Shown: positions 15,537-25,045, counted from the stretch's first letter. The stretch is 64,000 nucleotides of DNA from Bacillus sp. FJAT-14578 (GCF_000504165.1 NZ_AYSE01000001.1:310001-374000), one strand, 5' to 3'. Notes: generated from the sequence alone by a model not told the origin. Translations and numbers: made by a program.

Positions 15537-15673
15537 GAGGCTGTCCCGAATAGATTACAATGTCTTACTAAGGGACCTGTCGCTGAACCCTTGATTTCAC
15601 TGAATTTTCATGACAGGTCCTTTCAGGAGAATGAATCAAAAGGTATGTTTTTCATACCTTTTGATTCATTCTC
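15537..15673. repeat. Dispersed two-hairpin repeat, copy 4 (inverted)
   Basis: The reverse complement matches copy 1 along its whole length: GAATGAATCAAAAGGTATG hairpin, then CTGAAAGGACCTGTCATGAAAATTC...GACAGGTCC hairpin, then the GGGACAGCC end. The order of the two hairpins and the tail is therefore conserved as one unit in either orientation. It lies between the SDR promoter region and yneK. Confidence 0.75.
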
Positions 15674-15759
15674 TTTTTCTCTTTTATTTGCCGGTACGTT
15701 TGTGTAGAATAAAAATAGATTAAGGGATAGTATGCAAGACAATGTATAGAGGTGAAAAA

Positions 15760-16188
15760 ATGCTGGACGGCTGGTTTTTATGGTTTATTTTGTTTTGGGT
15801 GTTTTTTTTAATTTCTATGTTTGCCATCGGCGGCTTCTTTATGTTCCGGAAATTTTTAAAGCGGTTACCTAAAAATGATGGAATGTCAGAACTAGATTGG
15901 CAGGACCATTTTTTAAAGGAAACGAAACATTTATGGGCAGCACCGGAAAAAGCCCTTTTAGAAGAACTTGTTAAACCGGTTCCTGAACTATTTCGGGATG
16001 TGGCCCGTCAAAAAATTGCAGGTAAAATCGGTGAGCTCGCACTAAAAGAAAAAGCACGCTCTATTACGGAAGATTTAATTGTAAGAGGGTATATTATCGC
16101 TACACCGAAACGTGATCATAAATTTTTACTCAAGACTTTAAAAGAGCAACAAATTGATGTCTCCCCTTATCGCCATTTATTCGATTAA
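15760..16188 (+). CDS. yneK: DUF2621 membrane protein YneK
   Basis: 142 residues from ATG 15760 (AGAGGTGAAAAAA upstream; the open frame starts six codons earlier). One strong N-terminal helix (WFLWFILFWVFFLISMFAIGGFF) is followed by a cytosolic helical domain (SELDWQDHFLKETKHLW, EKALLEELVKPVPELFRDVAR). Its position next to ccdC is as in B. subtilis. Function is unknown. A strong terminator (16189-16228) is shared with the convergent ccdC. Confidence 0.85.
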   Translation: MLDGWFLWFILFWVFFLISMFAIGGFFMFRKFLKRLPKNDGMSELDWQDHFLKETKHLWAAPEKALLEELVKPVPELFRDVARQKIAGKIGELALKEKARSITEDLIVRGYIIATPKRDHKFLLKTLKEQQIDVSPYRHLFD

Positions 16189-16228
16189 AAAAGCGGCTCC
16201 ATCAAAAAAACTTGATGGGCCGCTTTTT
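16189..16228. terminator. Bidirectional terminator between yneK and ccdC
   Basis: AAAAAGCGGCTCCATCAA pairs with TTGATGGGCCGCTTTTTT around AAAAC. Confidence 0.9.
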
Positions 16229-16710
16229 TACACAATCGGGTGAATCGGGTCACGATTCATTTCACGATGCAGTTTTTTATAGTTTATATACATGGCAATG
16301 CGCCATGGGACAATCATCCCGAAGGCCAAGATCCAGAACATTCCGCTTAATTCGCCTACATCAATGGTAGAACTTAAATAAGTCTTCAAGGCGATGCGAA
16401 TCAGCAGCAATCCTATCAAAATAAAAGCAAACGCTTTAGAACGCTTCAAATAAATGGCATCTTCTTTTATTTCAAATTTGGATGTTTTAATTAAAAAGAT
16501 GGAAAAAAACATCCCAAGCAGCAACGCTTCTAAAAACTCCGCCATTGTAACGCGAAAAACCGGAAATACGAACATAAGGGCGCCGGTACTCATAAAAATG
16601 GGCGGGAGGACAATCTTTTTCGCATTTGTCGGCTTAGAAGCGGCTTTCATTCTCACAAACAATGCCAATAATGCCATGAATACGGCAACTAAGGATGATA
16701 CAACTATCAC
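16228..16710 (-). CDS. ccdC: Cytochrome c biogenesis-associated protein CcdC
   Basis: 160 residues from GTG 16710 (AAGGAAGG six bases upstream); the longer open frame to 16785 adds a hydrophobic extension with no ribosome site, and 160 residues is the usual length. There are four to five hydrophobic helices and the conserved KIVLPPIFMSTGALMF loop. The neighbour order ccdA-ccdB-ccdC is that of B. subtilis. Deletion of CcdC there has no clear cytochrome defect, so the precise role is open. Confidence 0.85.
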   Translation of the reverse strand: MIVVSSLVAVFMALLALFVRMKAASKPTNAKKIVLPPIFMSTGALMFVFPVFRVTMAEFLEALLLGMFFSIFLIKTSKFEIKEDAIYLKRSKAFAFILIGLLLIRIALKTYLSSTIDVGELSGMFWILAFGMIVPWRIAMYINYKKLHREMNRDPIHPIV

Positions 16711-16792
16711 GTTAATCCTTCCTTTGCGCAAAAATACACTCATTATAATTATAGTGAAAAATATTAAAAAAGAAAATGCTGGCAACGTTCAA

Positions 16793-17341
16793 TTATGATG
16801 ATTTTACATCACGCTTTTGTTTCGGTTTCGTTCTCTTTAGAGAGTTGAGCAGGAAACCACCTTTAAATCTTCTTGGTTCGTAGGAAATAATAAAAGCACG
16901 AGGTTCATATTGCTCGATAAGAGCCCAAAGCTCTGGTTCACGATTACGCTTTGCCAAAATGTCCAATTTATAACGCGCACTGTCTCTTCCTTCTCCTTGA
17001 AACACGGTAACCCCGAATCCTTCTTGGCGAAGGCGGTTGATCAATTCCTCGTTTTTGTTCATTAAATTAACCGTCAAAGTCGTATATCCAATAGCTAAAC
17101 GATTTTCAACATAACTGCCAATGATAATGCCCAATCCGAATCCTACAGCGTAGACGACCATTGCCAATGTGCTTTGGTCACCCGAAAAGACGAGGGATAG
17201 CCCAAATACGTAAATCAACGCTTCTAAAAAGCCGAAAACAGACGCATACATGCTCATCCCTTTAACAAGAAAAATAGTCCTTAAAGTTAAAATGGGGACA
17301 TAAATTAATTGCAGTAATAAGATTAATAAAATTTCTTTCAA
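16793..17341 (-). CDS. UPF0316/DUF2179 family membrane protein
   Basis: About 182 residues. Three N-terminal membrane helices (LILLLQLIYVPILTLRTIFLVK, YASVFGFLEALIYVFGLSLVF, MVVYAVGFGLGIIIGSYVE) precede a cytosolic DUF2179 domain (GVTVFQGEGRD, RREPELWALIEQYEPRAFIISYEPR as RNREPELW and following). The family resembles B. subtilis YebE. TTG 17341 fits AGGTG spacing better than the frame's GTG at 17350. It is not part of the B. subtilis ccd neighbourhood, so it is an insertion relative to that order. Confidence 0.8.
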   Translation of the reverse strand: MKEILLILLLQLIYVPILTLRTIFLVKGMSMYASVFGFLEALIYVFGLSLVFSGDQSTLAMVVYAVGFGLGIIIGSYVENRLAIGYTTLTVNLMNKNEELINRLRQEGFGVTVFQGEGRDSARYKLDILAKRNREPELWALIEQYEPRAFIISYEPRRFKGGFLLNSLKRTKPKQKRDVKSS

Positions 17342-17493
17342 TGAAGACACCTCAAAACATAAGATTACTCGCCATTGCTTCCCATTTTAACATTGACCGT
17401 TCTTCATACGCTACCTTTTTCAAATGAAATCGTCATTCTTTTTCTTAGACTTCGTTAAATCCTCATGTTGGTTTTTTTGTGCAAACAAGCTAA

Positions 17494-17550
17494 ACAAAAA
17501 ATCGCCACCAGGGCTCTTCTGTTAAACAGGCCCTTCATGACGATTTTTTA
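17494..17550. terminator. Terminator downstream of ccdB
   Basis: AAAAATCGCCACCAGGGC pairs with GCCCTTCATGACGATTTTTT; on the minus strand it lies after the ccdB gene, which ends at 17593. Confidence 0.8.
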
Positions 17551-17592
17551 ATGGCATTATCAGCTATCACAGGTTCGAAGTAACTACCATTT

Positions 17593-17952
17593 TTACCCCA
17601 ACACCCTTTTTATGGCATCAAGAACACGAATTTCATCAAAAGGCTTCACAATGAAGTCTTTCGCTCCTGCTTCAATGGCTTCGACAACCATTTTTTGCTG
17701 GCCGATGGCAGAACACATCACGATTTTCGCATCTGGAAACTCTTCTTTTATTTTTTTGACAGCCTCAATCCCACTCATTTGAGGCATCGTAATATCCATT
17801 GTCATTAAATCCGGTTTTAAAGAGCGGTAAAGCTCAACGGCTTCTTGGCCATTTTCCGCTTCTCCGATCACTTCATATTGTGCGTTTTGTAAAATGCTCG
17901 TTAATGTTTTTCTCATAAACTTGGCATCATCGACGATTACCACTGTTGCCAT
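17593..17952 (-). CDS. ccdB: CheY-like response regulator YneI (CcdB)
   Basis: 119 residues from ATG 17952. It is a single receiver domain with acidic pocket (VIVDDAKFM), phosphorylatable aspartate in DLMTMDITMP, Thr/Ser in MCSAIGQ and Lys in FIVKPFD. No output domain. It is highly CheY-like, but the position between ccdA and ccdC identifies it as the YneI/CcdB gene rather than the chemotaxis CheY. Confidence 0.85.
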   Translation of the reverse strand: MATVVIVDDAKFMRKTLTSILQNAQYEVIGEAENGQEAVELYRSLKPDLMTMDITMPQMSGIEAVKKIKEEFPDAKIVMCSAIGQQKMVVEAIEAGAKDFIVKPFDEIRVLDAIKRVLG

Positions 17953-18105
17953 TTTTTTCCCCCATTTCACAACAACCCTTATATAAATAATCCATTTATA
18001 CCATTTTTCACTTTGTAAACGGGACTTTTTTCACAATAAACTATTTCCAATTTATCAGTATAATGGTTTTTTTTCAACAAAAACAATTTGACAATTCTCG
18101 CACGA

Positions 18106-18813
18106 TTAAAAACCCGTAAACCCGCCGAATATACTGCTTGTATAAACAATAATTTTGGTCATCCAATCAAAGTACAAGATGATTCCCATACCAATCATCA
18201 AATACCCTCCAAATTTTACTATCGTAGTATTGTGTTTTTTTATCCAGTTCATTTTTCCAATGAAGACGGACAGCAGGAAAAATGGAATGGCAAATCCTAA
18301 AGAATAGGCCGTCATGTATAAAACCCCTGACCCTGGATTCGTTGCTGCCAAAGCAATGACAGAAACTAAAATCGGACCAGTACAAGGAGTCCATCCTGCA
18401 GCAAACGCCATCCCGATGACCGATGATCCGATATAACCTGAAGGTTTATTTGTAAACGTGAGCTTTTTATCTTTCATTAAAAAGGCCGGTTGGAAAACGC
18501 CAATGATGACAAGCCCAAAGAAAATAATGAAAATAGCTCCTACCTGACGGAGAAGGTCCTGGTAGTCCATGAACCATTTTCCAATAAAAGATGTACCAAA
18601 TCCGATGGCAATAAAAATCAAAGAAAAACCGATTAAAAAGAATAAGGTATGTAATAAACTTTTTCGTTGAAGCATCGCATTCTCTTCTTTAATTTCACTG
18701 ACGGAAATCCCTGTTATATAAGAAAGAAAAGCGGGATATAGCGGCAGGCAACATGGAGAGATAAAGGAAAGAAAACCGGCGCCAAAAGCTAAAAATATGT
18801 TAATGTCTGTCAT
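18106..18813 (-). CDS. ccdA: Cytochrome c biogenesis protein CcdA
   Basis: 235 residues, six membrane helices. Conserved cysteines lie in [14 protein letters not shown] and [10 protein letters not shown], the two redox cysteines of the CcdA/DsbD core that pass reductant from cytosolic thioredoxin to extracytoplasmic thiol proteins such as ResA and StoA. ATG 18813 has AAGGGG seven bases upstream. It is divergent from ynzD. Confidence 0.95.
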   Translation of the reverse strand: MTDINIFLAFGAGFLSFISPCCLPLYPAFLSYITGISVSEIKEENAMLQRKSLLHTLFFLIGFSLIFIAIGFGTSFIGKWFMDYQDLLRQVGAIFIIFFGLVIIGVFQPAFLMKDKKLTFTNKPSGYIGSSVIGMAFAAGWTPCTGPILVSVIALAATNPGSGVLYMTAYSLGFAIPFFLLSVFIGKMNWIKKHNTTIVKFGGYLMIGMGIILYFDWMTKIIVYTSSIFGGFTGF

Positions 18814-19023
18814 AATCGCACCCCTTTTTAACATTCCAACTTCTATTCTACCAAATATGCGAAAGAAACGAGGGCCATCTTCAAAAAAAGTGTTAACAAT
18901 GTTTGAAATTTTTCAAGTCACACTCCCTTTTCTATATTAACACGAATTGAAAAATCTTTTAAAAAGTACCATTATCTTGTATAATTAGGAAAAAGTTAGC
19001 CTGTAAAGAAGGGAATCGAGTTT

Positions 19024-19203
19024 GTGTCCAAACATGAGATTTTGCAGCAAATTGAAAAAAAAAGAGAAGAACTCATCCGAATTGTTCAACTGAACGGCTT
19101 TAGTTCAAGTCAGACCATCCGCCATAGCCAGGAGTTAGATACTCTTTTGAATTTATATAATGAACGATACTTACGTAAAAACACAGCCTTTCCTAAAATG
19201 TGA
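19024..19203 (+). CDS. ynzD: Spo0E-like aspartyl phosphatase YnzD
   Basis: 59 residues from GTG 19024 (AAGAAGGGAA upstream). Two short helices carry the Spo0E family SQELD motif (RHSQELDTLLNLYNERY), the residues that dephosphorylate Spo0A-P. By family it is a negative regulator of sporulation entry. The position beside ccdA is as in B. subtilis. The 3' end overlaps a terminator hairpin. Confidence 0.88.
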   Translation: MSKHEILQQIEKKREELIRIVQLNGFSSSQTIRHSQELDTLLNLYNERYLRKNTAFPKM

Positions 19204-19219
19204 AGGCTGTGTTTTTCTC
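19178..19219. terminator. Bidirectional terminator, overlaps ynzD 3' end
   Basis: AAAAACACAGCCTT pairs with AAGGCTGTGTTTTT; it serves ynzD (plus) and the ABC exporter operon (minus). Confidence 0.9.
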
Positions 19220-19227
19220 TTGAGCTT

Positions 19228-20991
19228 CTATTTCCTTTCCACTCCATTTTGAAGTAAATACATTTTATAATACAATCCCTGTTTCTCCAGTAACTCTTGA
19301 TGCGTTCCCCTTTCCGCTATTTCTCCTTTATGAAGAACGATGATTTGGTGAGCATTTTGGATGGTGGATAAGCGATGGGCGATGACAATAGTTGTCCTTC
19401 CTTCTCTCATTCGTTCCATTGCTGTTTGAATGGCTTCTTCCGTTTCTGTATCAATATGTGCTGTCGCTTCATCCAGCACTAAAATTTTAGGGCTTCGGAC
19501 AATGGTTCGAGCAAAAGCAAGTAATTGACGCTGGCCGCTTGAAAAATTTGCTCCCCGTTCTGCCGCATGTTCTTCGTATTTGTTAGGGAGCGACTCGATG
19601 AATGAATGTGCTTGTACAAGCTGCGCTGCCCTTTCCACCTCGTCTTGCTGAATCGTTTGATCATGCATGACAATGTTCTCCTTCAATGTTCGGGCAAACA
19701 AAAAAGGATCTTGCAGCACCAATCCGATTTTCCTCCGAATTTCTGCATTGGTTATCCTTGAAATAGAATGGCCATCAATCAAAATGTCCCCTGCTTTAAT
19801 CGGATAGAAACGAAGCAGCAAATTGATGATTGAACTTTTGCCGCTCCCCGTATGTCCCACAAGAGCAAGCGTCTCTCCTTCCTTTACCTCAAAGGAAATA
19901 TTTTTTAAAACATCCCGCTGTCCATCATAAGAAAACGTGACATTCTTAAATACAATCATACCGTGATGAATACAATCAGAGGCACTTTCTCCTTCAACAA
20001 CACCTGCTTCATCGAGCAAATCAAAAACGCGGGATGCTGAGACGATCGCTTGCTGATAAATGGATAAACGCATCATCATTTGATTGACCGGTTCAAAGAA
20101 TCGCTCCAAATAGTTCACAAATGCATAGAGAACACCGATTTCAATGGGGCTTGTTTGAGATGAAAATCCAAAAAAACCAAGGACGAGCATTAAAGCAAAT
20201 ACATAGATCAGGTCGACCGCAGGACGAAGCAGCAAACCATCCAGCTTAATATTTTTCAATCCTGCCGCATAATGTTCTTCGTTGATGGCCGCAAATTCTC
20301 GACTTAGGCGCCTCTCTTGGCGAAATACTTGAATAATATTCATCCCTTGCAGCGACTCATTCAGCTTTGTATTCAATTGACTAAGTTTTTCACGCATCCG
20401 GTAATAAAAAATGGCACTAAAATGGCGGTACATTTTCATCAACCCATATAGGACAGGAAGTAGTATTAAACAAAACATGGCCAGTTTTACGTTCAAAAAA
20501 AACATCGCGATGAAAATCCCCACCAAAAAGAAGCTGTTTTGCATAAAAGAAGCGGCCACATCCACAAACATCTCTTTTATTGTTTCCGTATCATTTGTAA
20601 CTCTCGAAACAATGCTTCCTACTGGTGTTTCATCAAAATATTTCATTGGCATTTTTTGCACTTTCGAAAAGATATCTACACGAATGTCTTGAATAATGTG
20701 AAGCGCGATTTCATTAAATTTTACATGCTGAAAATATTGGACAACGACCTTTAAAATATGCAGCCCTAAATAAGCAGTCCCCAATAAAATAAGCGGCGGC
20801 GCATCGAGCTTTTTGGGTGTCAAATAGTCATCGATAAAAACCTTAATAAGAATCGGACCTGCAAGATCAGCAGCGGTTGCCGCCAAGAGCAGCAAAAAAG
20901 CAACAAAAAACGAACGCCGATAGGGTTTAGCAAATTCGAGCAATCTTTTCAATACATATTTTTGCTCTTCTTTCGAAATCGTCTCTTTCAT
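19228..20991 (-). CDS. Heterodimeric ABC exporter subunit, consensus-site half
   Basis: 587 residues: six-helix type IV (exporter) membrane domain (~1-330) and an ATPase domain with Walker A GHTGSGKSS, signature FSSGQRQ, Walker B ILVLDEATAHID with the catalytic Glu present, and H-loop IVIAHRL. The pair resembles TM287/288, BmrCD and LmrCD multidrug exporters; this half is shorter than BmrD (which carries an extracellular insert). The start is three bases after the stop of the partner gene. Substrate is unknown. Confidence 0.88.
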   Translation of the reverse strand: MKETISKEEQKYVLKRLLEFAKPYRRSFFVAFLLLLAATAADLAGPILIKVFIDDYLTPKKLDAPPLILLGTAYLGLHILKVVVQYFQHVKFNEIALHIIQDIRVDIFSKVQKMPMKYFDETPVGSIVSRVTNDTETIKEMFVDVAASFMQNSFFLVGIFIAMFFLNVKLAMFCLILLPVLYGLMKMYRHFSAIFYYRMREKLSQLNTKLNESLQGMNIIQVFRQERRLSREFAAINEEHYAAGLKNIKLDGLLLRPAVDLIYVFALMLVLGFFGFSSQTSPIEIGVLYAFVNYLERFFEPVNQMMMRLSIYQQAIVSASRVFDLLDEAGVVEGESASDCIHHGMIVFKNVTFSYDGQRDVLKNISFEVKEGETLALVGHTGSGKSSIINLLLRFYPIKAGDILIDGHSISRITNAEIRRKIGLVLQDPFLFARTLKENIVMHDQTIQQDEVERAAQLVQAHSFIESLPNKYEEHAAERGANFSSGQRQLLAFARTIVRSPKILVLDEATAHIDTETEEAIQTAMERMREGRTTIVIAHRLSTIQNAHQIIVLHKGEIAERGTHQELLEKQGLYYKMYLLQNGVERK

Positions 20992-20994
20992 TAT

Positions 20995-22740
20995 TTATCC
21001 TCCAAGCTCCACTTGGTTTTCGAGCTGTTGACGAACATACATGTCGTGATACCAACCTTCCTGCCCCATTAATGCATCATGCGTCCCGCTTTGAACGATT
21101 TCACCTTCATCCAGCACGATAATCAAGTCGGCATGTTGGATGGCACTCAGACGATGAGAAGTAATAATTGTCGTTTTTCCTTGCCGATTTCTCTTCAGCG
21201 ACTGTAAGATTGCCTCTTCTGTTTTCGCATCGACTGCAGATAACGAATCATCCAAAATAAGAATTTCAGGATCTAACAATATAGCCCGGGCAATAGAAAT
21301 GCGCTGTTTTTGTCCGCCTGATAACGACACTCCCTTTTCCCCTACCATCGTTTCATATTGATGAGGAAACTCTTGAATATCATCATGAACTTGAGCTGCC
21401 TCTGCTGCTTTGCGGATATTCTTATATGACGCTTCCGGGAACGCGAAGGCAATATTATCAGCAATGGTTGCGGAAAATAAAAAGTGTTCTTGCGGCACAT
21501 AGCCGATTGATGAACGAAGGGCATTGATAGAGTATTCCTCAATCAAACGACCAGCGACACGGATTTCTCCCTTATAACCACCAAATTCCCGCAGAAGCAA
21601 CTTCAATAGTGTTGTTTTACCTGAGCCCGTTTTTCCGATGATTCCCATTGTTCTTCCTTTTTCTAAATGAAAACAAATATTCTTTAAAACAATTTGCTGA
21701 TCGGTGTATCCAAAAGAATGAATGTTTACATCCAGGCTGCCCTTGGGAGAACTTTCGATTCCCCCTTCTTGTTCGACAATATCGGACTGTTCCTCCAATA
21801 AAGAAGAAACTCGGTCGTATGAAGCCCTTCCCCGCTCCAGTATGTTAAATAACCAGCCAAAAGCAAGCATCGGCCATATAAGCAACCCTAAATATGTTGT
21901 AAAGGAAATTAAATCTCCCAGGGTCATTTCGTTTTGAATCACCATTCTGGACCCAAATGCGAGAGACAGAAAAAAAGAGAACCCGACAATTAGGGAAATA
22001 GTAGGGTCAAATAGAGAATCCACTTTTGCCACTGCGATATTTTTCGCGACAATGTCTCTTGATCGATTATTAAAATCCTCTATTTCATTGGACTCTTCCC
22101 CAAATGTTTTAATGACTTTAATCCCGCTTATATTTTCCTGCACCTTATTATTCAAGGCAGAAAAAGCTTCCTGGGCTTTATGGAATCGTTTATGTAGAAT
22201 TTTCCCGTAATAGGTAGTTGATAAAGCCATGAACGGCATGGGAATCAAACTAATAAGCGTCAATTTCCAGCTAATCGTGACCCCCATCGCCAGCAGAACA
22301 AATCCCCCTGTGACAATGGAATCAACCAGGGTTAACACACCTGTTCCGGCTGTTTGCTGAACTGCCTGCAAATCATTTGTCGCATGTGCCATCAAATCTC
22401 CTACACGCTTACGCTGATAAAAAGAAGGTGACATCTTTGTAAAATGCTCAAATAACTGATTACGAAGCTTTCTCGCTAAACGGACGGAGGCTCCAAAAAT
22501 CATGATGCGCCATATGTAACGGGCTGCGTACGTCAAGAGGGCCCCCATACTCAGCACAAGCATCACCTTCCAGAGCTTCGATATGGTCAAGGTGCCATTC
22601 TGTATGCCATCCACCACATAACCCACTGCCTTTGGCGGAATGAGCTCCAATAATGCTACAAGCAACAGTAAGCTCACTCCAGCAATGTACGCCCTTTTTT
22701 CCAATTTAAAAAACCACCATAAATCTTTAAAAATACTCAT
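20995..22740 (-). CDS. Heterodimeric ABC exporter subunit, degenerate-site half
   Basis: 581 residues: an exporter membrane domain followed by an ATPase domain with Walker A GKTGSGKTT, signature LSGGQKQRISIARA, Walker B EILILDDSLSAVDAKTEE where Asp replaces the catalytic Glu, and ITSHRL. Asp at this place is the hallmark of the degenerate site of heterodimeric exporters, matching the Glu-containing partner downstream. A strong AGGAGGTGAG precedes ATG 22740. Confidence 0.88.
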   Translation of the reverse strand: MSIFKDLWWFFKLEKRAYIAGVSLLLLVALLELIPPKAVGYVVDGIQNGTLTISKLWKVMLVLSMGALLTYAARYIWRIMIFGASVRLARKLRNQLFEHFTKMSPSFYQRKRVGDLMAHATNDLQAVQQTAGTGVLTLVDSIVTGGFVLLAMGVTISWKLTLISLIPMPFMALSTTYYGKILHKRFHKAQEAFSALNNKVQENISGIKVIKTFGEESNEIEDFNNRSRDIVAKNIAVAKVDSLFDPTISLIVGFSFFLSLAFGSRMVIQNEMTLGDLISFTTYLGLLIWPMLAFGWLFNILERGRASYDRVSSLLEEQSDIVEQEGGIESSPKGSLDVNIHSFGYTDQQIVLKNICFHLEKGRTMGIIGKTGSGKTTLLKLLLREFGGYKGEIRVAGRLIEEYSINALRSSIGYVPQEHFLFSATIADNIAFAFPEASYKNIRKAAEAAQVHDDIQEFPHQYETMVGEKGVSLSGGQKQRISIARAILLDPEILILDDSLSAVDAKTEEAILQSLKRNRQGKTTIITSHRLSAIQHADLIIVLDEGEIVQSGTHDALMGQEGWYHDMYVRQQLENQVELGG

Positions 22741-22865
22741 GTTATTGACTCACCTCCTACAATTAACTACATGTATTTATTCAATTTTCAAAATACTTCC
22801 GGAATGAATCATCCTTTAAAAAATAATAAATGGTTACAAATCCTTAAGATATATGAAAAAGTTTT

Positions 22866-22969
22866 TTATAAAATGAATCGCCCCCACAAAACTCTCATTT
22901 TTCACTGGATTAACCATGGCGATTCATTTAAGGGGGCAAAGCCCTCCTGGGGGAGGGCTTTGCCCCTTG
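22866..22969. repeat. Nested hairpins, distant copy of the dispersed repeat
   Basis: AAATGAATCGCC and GGCGATTCATTT (about 22872-22928) form one stem whose loop contains, inverted, the AATCCAGTGAAAAATGAG core of the repeat family. GGGGCAAAGCCCTCC and its perfect complement (22933-22966) form a very stable second stem. No gene is visible in 22741-22980. Confidence 0.6.
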
Positions 22970-22980
22970 GGAAAATAAAA

Positions 22981-23004
22981 GACACTCTATACCGTTAGAG
23001 TGTC
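22981..23004 (-). terminator. Ancestral yneF terminator, stranded at the left island junction
   Basis: GACACTCTA and TAGAGTGTC form a stem followed on the minus strand by TTTTATTTT. It directly follows the duplicated 3' end of yneF (23003-23091), so it is the chromosomal terminator that yneF had before the island inserted. Confidence 0.8.
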
Positions 23005-23091
23005 ATACCAATCTTTATTTCGTTTGTTTGTTCATCGCTGACATCATTTGATTGATTTTCTTTTGAGACGGCTTCATTCCCATTTGCATCA
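23003..23091. repeat. attL of the genomic island (89-bp direct repeat)
   Basis: Identical base for base to 46289-46377. It contains the last ~26 codons and stop of yneF. Downstream sequence diverges at 23092 and upstream at 23002. The excised circle would be 23,286 bp. Confidence 0.95.
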
Positions 23092-23127
23092 AAACCTTGA
23101 TATACCAACGTTTTGAGCATCTTCCCG

Positions 23128-23141
23128 ACCACTTTTTCTGT
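23128..23141 (+). other. Possible integrase arm-type site (left)
   Basis: ACCACTTTTTCTGT, 37 bases inside attL; the same 14 bases occur inverted at 46137-46150, between the integrase gene and attR. Confidence 0.4.
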
Positions 23142-23309
23142 GTAAGAAAAATATACCATTAATTGGTCAAGATGTCTACAATTTGGAGAGTTTTTTCTAA
23201 AATATGGTTAATCATTCATCAATAAAATTTCCATTGATTCCTCACAAATTGTCGGTTAATACGACTAACATATATAGAAGAAACAAAGAATGGGAGGGGT
23301 GTTTCTTTC

Positions 23310-23676
23310 ATGCCAGATAAGCAAATCATTAATCTTTACGTAGATGATTTAGAGATCGTCCTAACGACTTCATAATCGTAAGAACAGTTGAAGAAGACAT
23401 CAACTCCTTGAAGAACTACAAAATCATCATCCCATCGCTCAACTATGACTTAGAAGAAGATGAAGCAGGCAACCTCTTACAACTGGCTACGACCCAGTGA
23501 AGCACATGTACGAGAACGGTCTGAGAGCAGACAGAATTCATTTACACACCGACAGTAGCGTAGATTTTGAAAACGTGTACCACACGCTTAAGGGCGCTCA
23601 GCGGAGAGGCTTCATTGATGATGATATCCAGATTTTTCACTACTCAATTACCGTGAACAAATATACTGGAAAGTAG
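23310..23676 (+). pseudogene. Decayed receiver-like protein (cyclic-phosphate processing REC type)
   Basis: GGAGGGGTGTTTCTTTC precedes ATG. The first frame reads MPDKQIINLYVDDLEIVLTT then stops; the next frame continues PNDFIIVRTVEEDINSLKNY and SLNYDLEEDEAGN, and a third gives KHMYENGLRADRIHLHTDSS then AQRRGFIDDD. This fits one ancestral small protein of about 120 residues (VDDxRPxPxGF, RTVEEA, LSLDYDLGE, HTxxxxG) of the cyclic-phosphate-processing receiver type, broken by at least two frameshifts. Confidence 0.7.
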
Positions 23677-23794
23677 TGTCTGGCTTCAAAGGTAATATAA
23701 ACAAGCCTAGAAAGCGAAAGTCTCAGTAAAAATAAAAATGTGAAAAAGACAGTAGGTAAATACAAGTCTACTTTCTTTTGATACTATCCTCTCT

Positions 23795-24631
23795 TTATTT
23801 TTGATGTTCATAACAATAAACATTCCCTTTAAACCGCTCTTTATTTGAGAGGCAAAAGACCTTAACTTTCTCAGATACTTCTCTACCACAAGTTTTGCAA
23901 GTTACCACTCTAGGTTCGGTGACACCAACAGAAGCCTCATTATCACCTTTAGCTTTTAACAGTTCAACATGCTTCTCTCTTACCTTTGAATCTGTTATGT
24001 TCTCTTCTTGCAATTTATTGTACATATGTAAAAGCTCTTCATCAGAAAACATCGGTGTTTGATGCTGTAGTTTTAACACATTCAACTTTCTTGTAATATA
24101 TTCAGATAACTCTACATCATAGACAATCAAATCGTTAGATTGTATCTTCCTTAGTTCTGGATTTACTCTAAAAGTACAGCGTTTCGTAAAAGAAACCATA
24201 GATATAATGTTGGGTTCTTCAACAGAGGTTAAGATAGACTGTATCGCCTTGATATGCCCATAATTTTGATTAAACGGGTTTGCCATTTTGAATTTTCCAT
24301 TGACTGTCCAATTTGGTTTACTTCTATCCCCTGCAATGACTCCAGCGTAATTTTTTGTTTCAATTACAAAAAAAACATAAGGTGTCAGAATGACATGATC
24401 GATTTGAGAATAACCAGATTTCGCTTTAGAGTTAGGAAGTAATAAATCACTAAGATATCTACAGTTTTTAGGCAGTTGATCTAGTTGTATGTTGATTTTA
24501 CATTCTCCCAGTTCTCCAATTCTTGTTGGCTTAATTTTACTCCTTTCCTGCTTCAATTCGTCTGTCTTAGAAGGTTGTATCTTTTCTTTTGAATCTTTTT
24601 TAGTAAACTTTGCAAATAGCTTAGGTAACAT
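23795..24631 (-). CDS. NERD domain protein with C-terminal zinc-ribbon-like motif
   Basis: 278 residues from ATG 24631 (GAAGGGG nine bases upstream). The N-terminus is basic; a NERD (nuclease-related) domain follows with GELGE, YSQIDHVILTPY and FVIETKNYAGVIAGD, the PD-(D/E)XK-like D...ExK core. The last 35 residues have CKTCGREVSE...CLSNKERFKGNVYCYEH, a possible metal-binding finger. NERD proteins are common on plasmids and islands and are presumed nucleases; partner genes are not evident. Confidence 0.8.
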   Translation of the reverse strand: MLPKLFAKFTKKDSKEKIQPSKTDELKQERSKIKPTRIGELGECKINIQLDQLPKNCRYLSDLLLPNSKAKSGYSQIDHVILTPYVFFVIETKNYAGVIAGDRSKPNWTVNGKFKMANPFNQNYGHIKAIQSILTSVEEPNIISMVSFTKRCTFRVNPELRKIQSNDLIVYDVELSEYITRKLNVLKLQHQTPMFSDEELLHMYNKLQEENITDSKVREKHVELLKAKGDNEASVGVTEPRVVTCKTCGREVSEKVKVFCLSNKERFKGNVYCYEHQK

Positions 24632-24825
24632 TAACAGGACCCCTTCATTCAAGCCTTTTCCTCAACTACGATTAATCTTAACTTTAATATCGTAATAATC
24701 TTTAGAAAGTTAAATATAGTACACAGTTCATTAGTTATATCTTTATAGAAAACTATGTACTATTATCTATCCAACTCGACACAAATAGCCCTTCATTATC
24801 TTCCTTGAAGCATTACTTTGCAAGC

Positions 24826-25045
24826 TTAATCACTTAGAGAATTCAACTTTTTAACGATATGTTGCTTAAGCCTCTTCGTCCCTTCTTCGAATCCTATGCC
24901 GTCCTTAGTAAGGTCAACGTTCTTTTCATTAAACTCGAAGTCTCTTAATCCCCAGTGATCTTTCTCTTTATCTTCAATGGAGTAAAAAGATCGATGTCTC
25001 CTTCTCTAGTAACCTTAAAGATTTCATAATTACTTGATTGAAGAT
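24826..25045 (-). pseudogene. Frameshifted remnant of a small unidentified gene
   Basis: One minus-strand frame gives SNYEIFKVTREGDIDLFTPL and, after a single-base loss, a second frame gives EDKEKDHWGLRDFEFNEKNV then GFEEGTKRLKQHIVKKLNSL before a stop. The join makes one continuous hydrophilic C-terminal region with no start in sight. The family is not recognised. Confidence 0.5.

Noticed and set aside
17593..17952. Receiver gene considered to be cheY
   Set aside because: The sequence is CheY-like, but its place between ccdA and ccdC marks it as yneI/ccdB.
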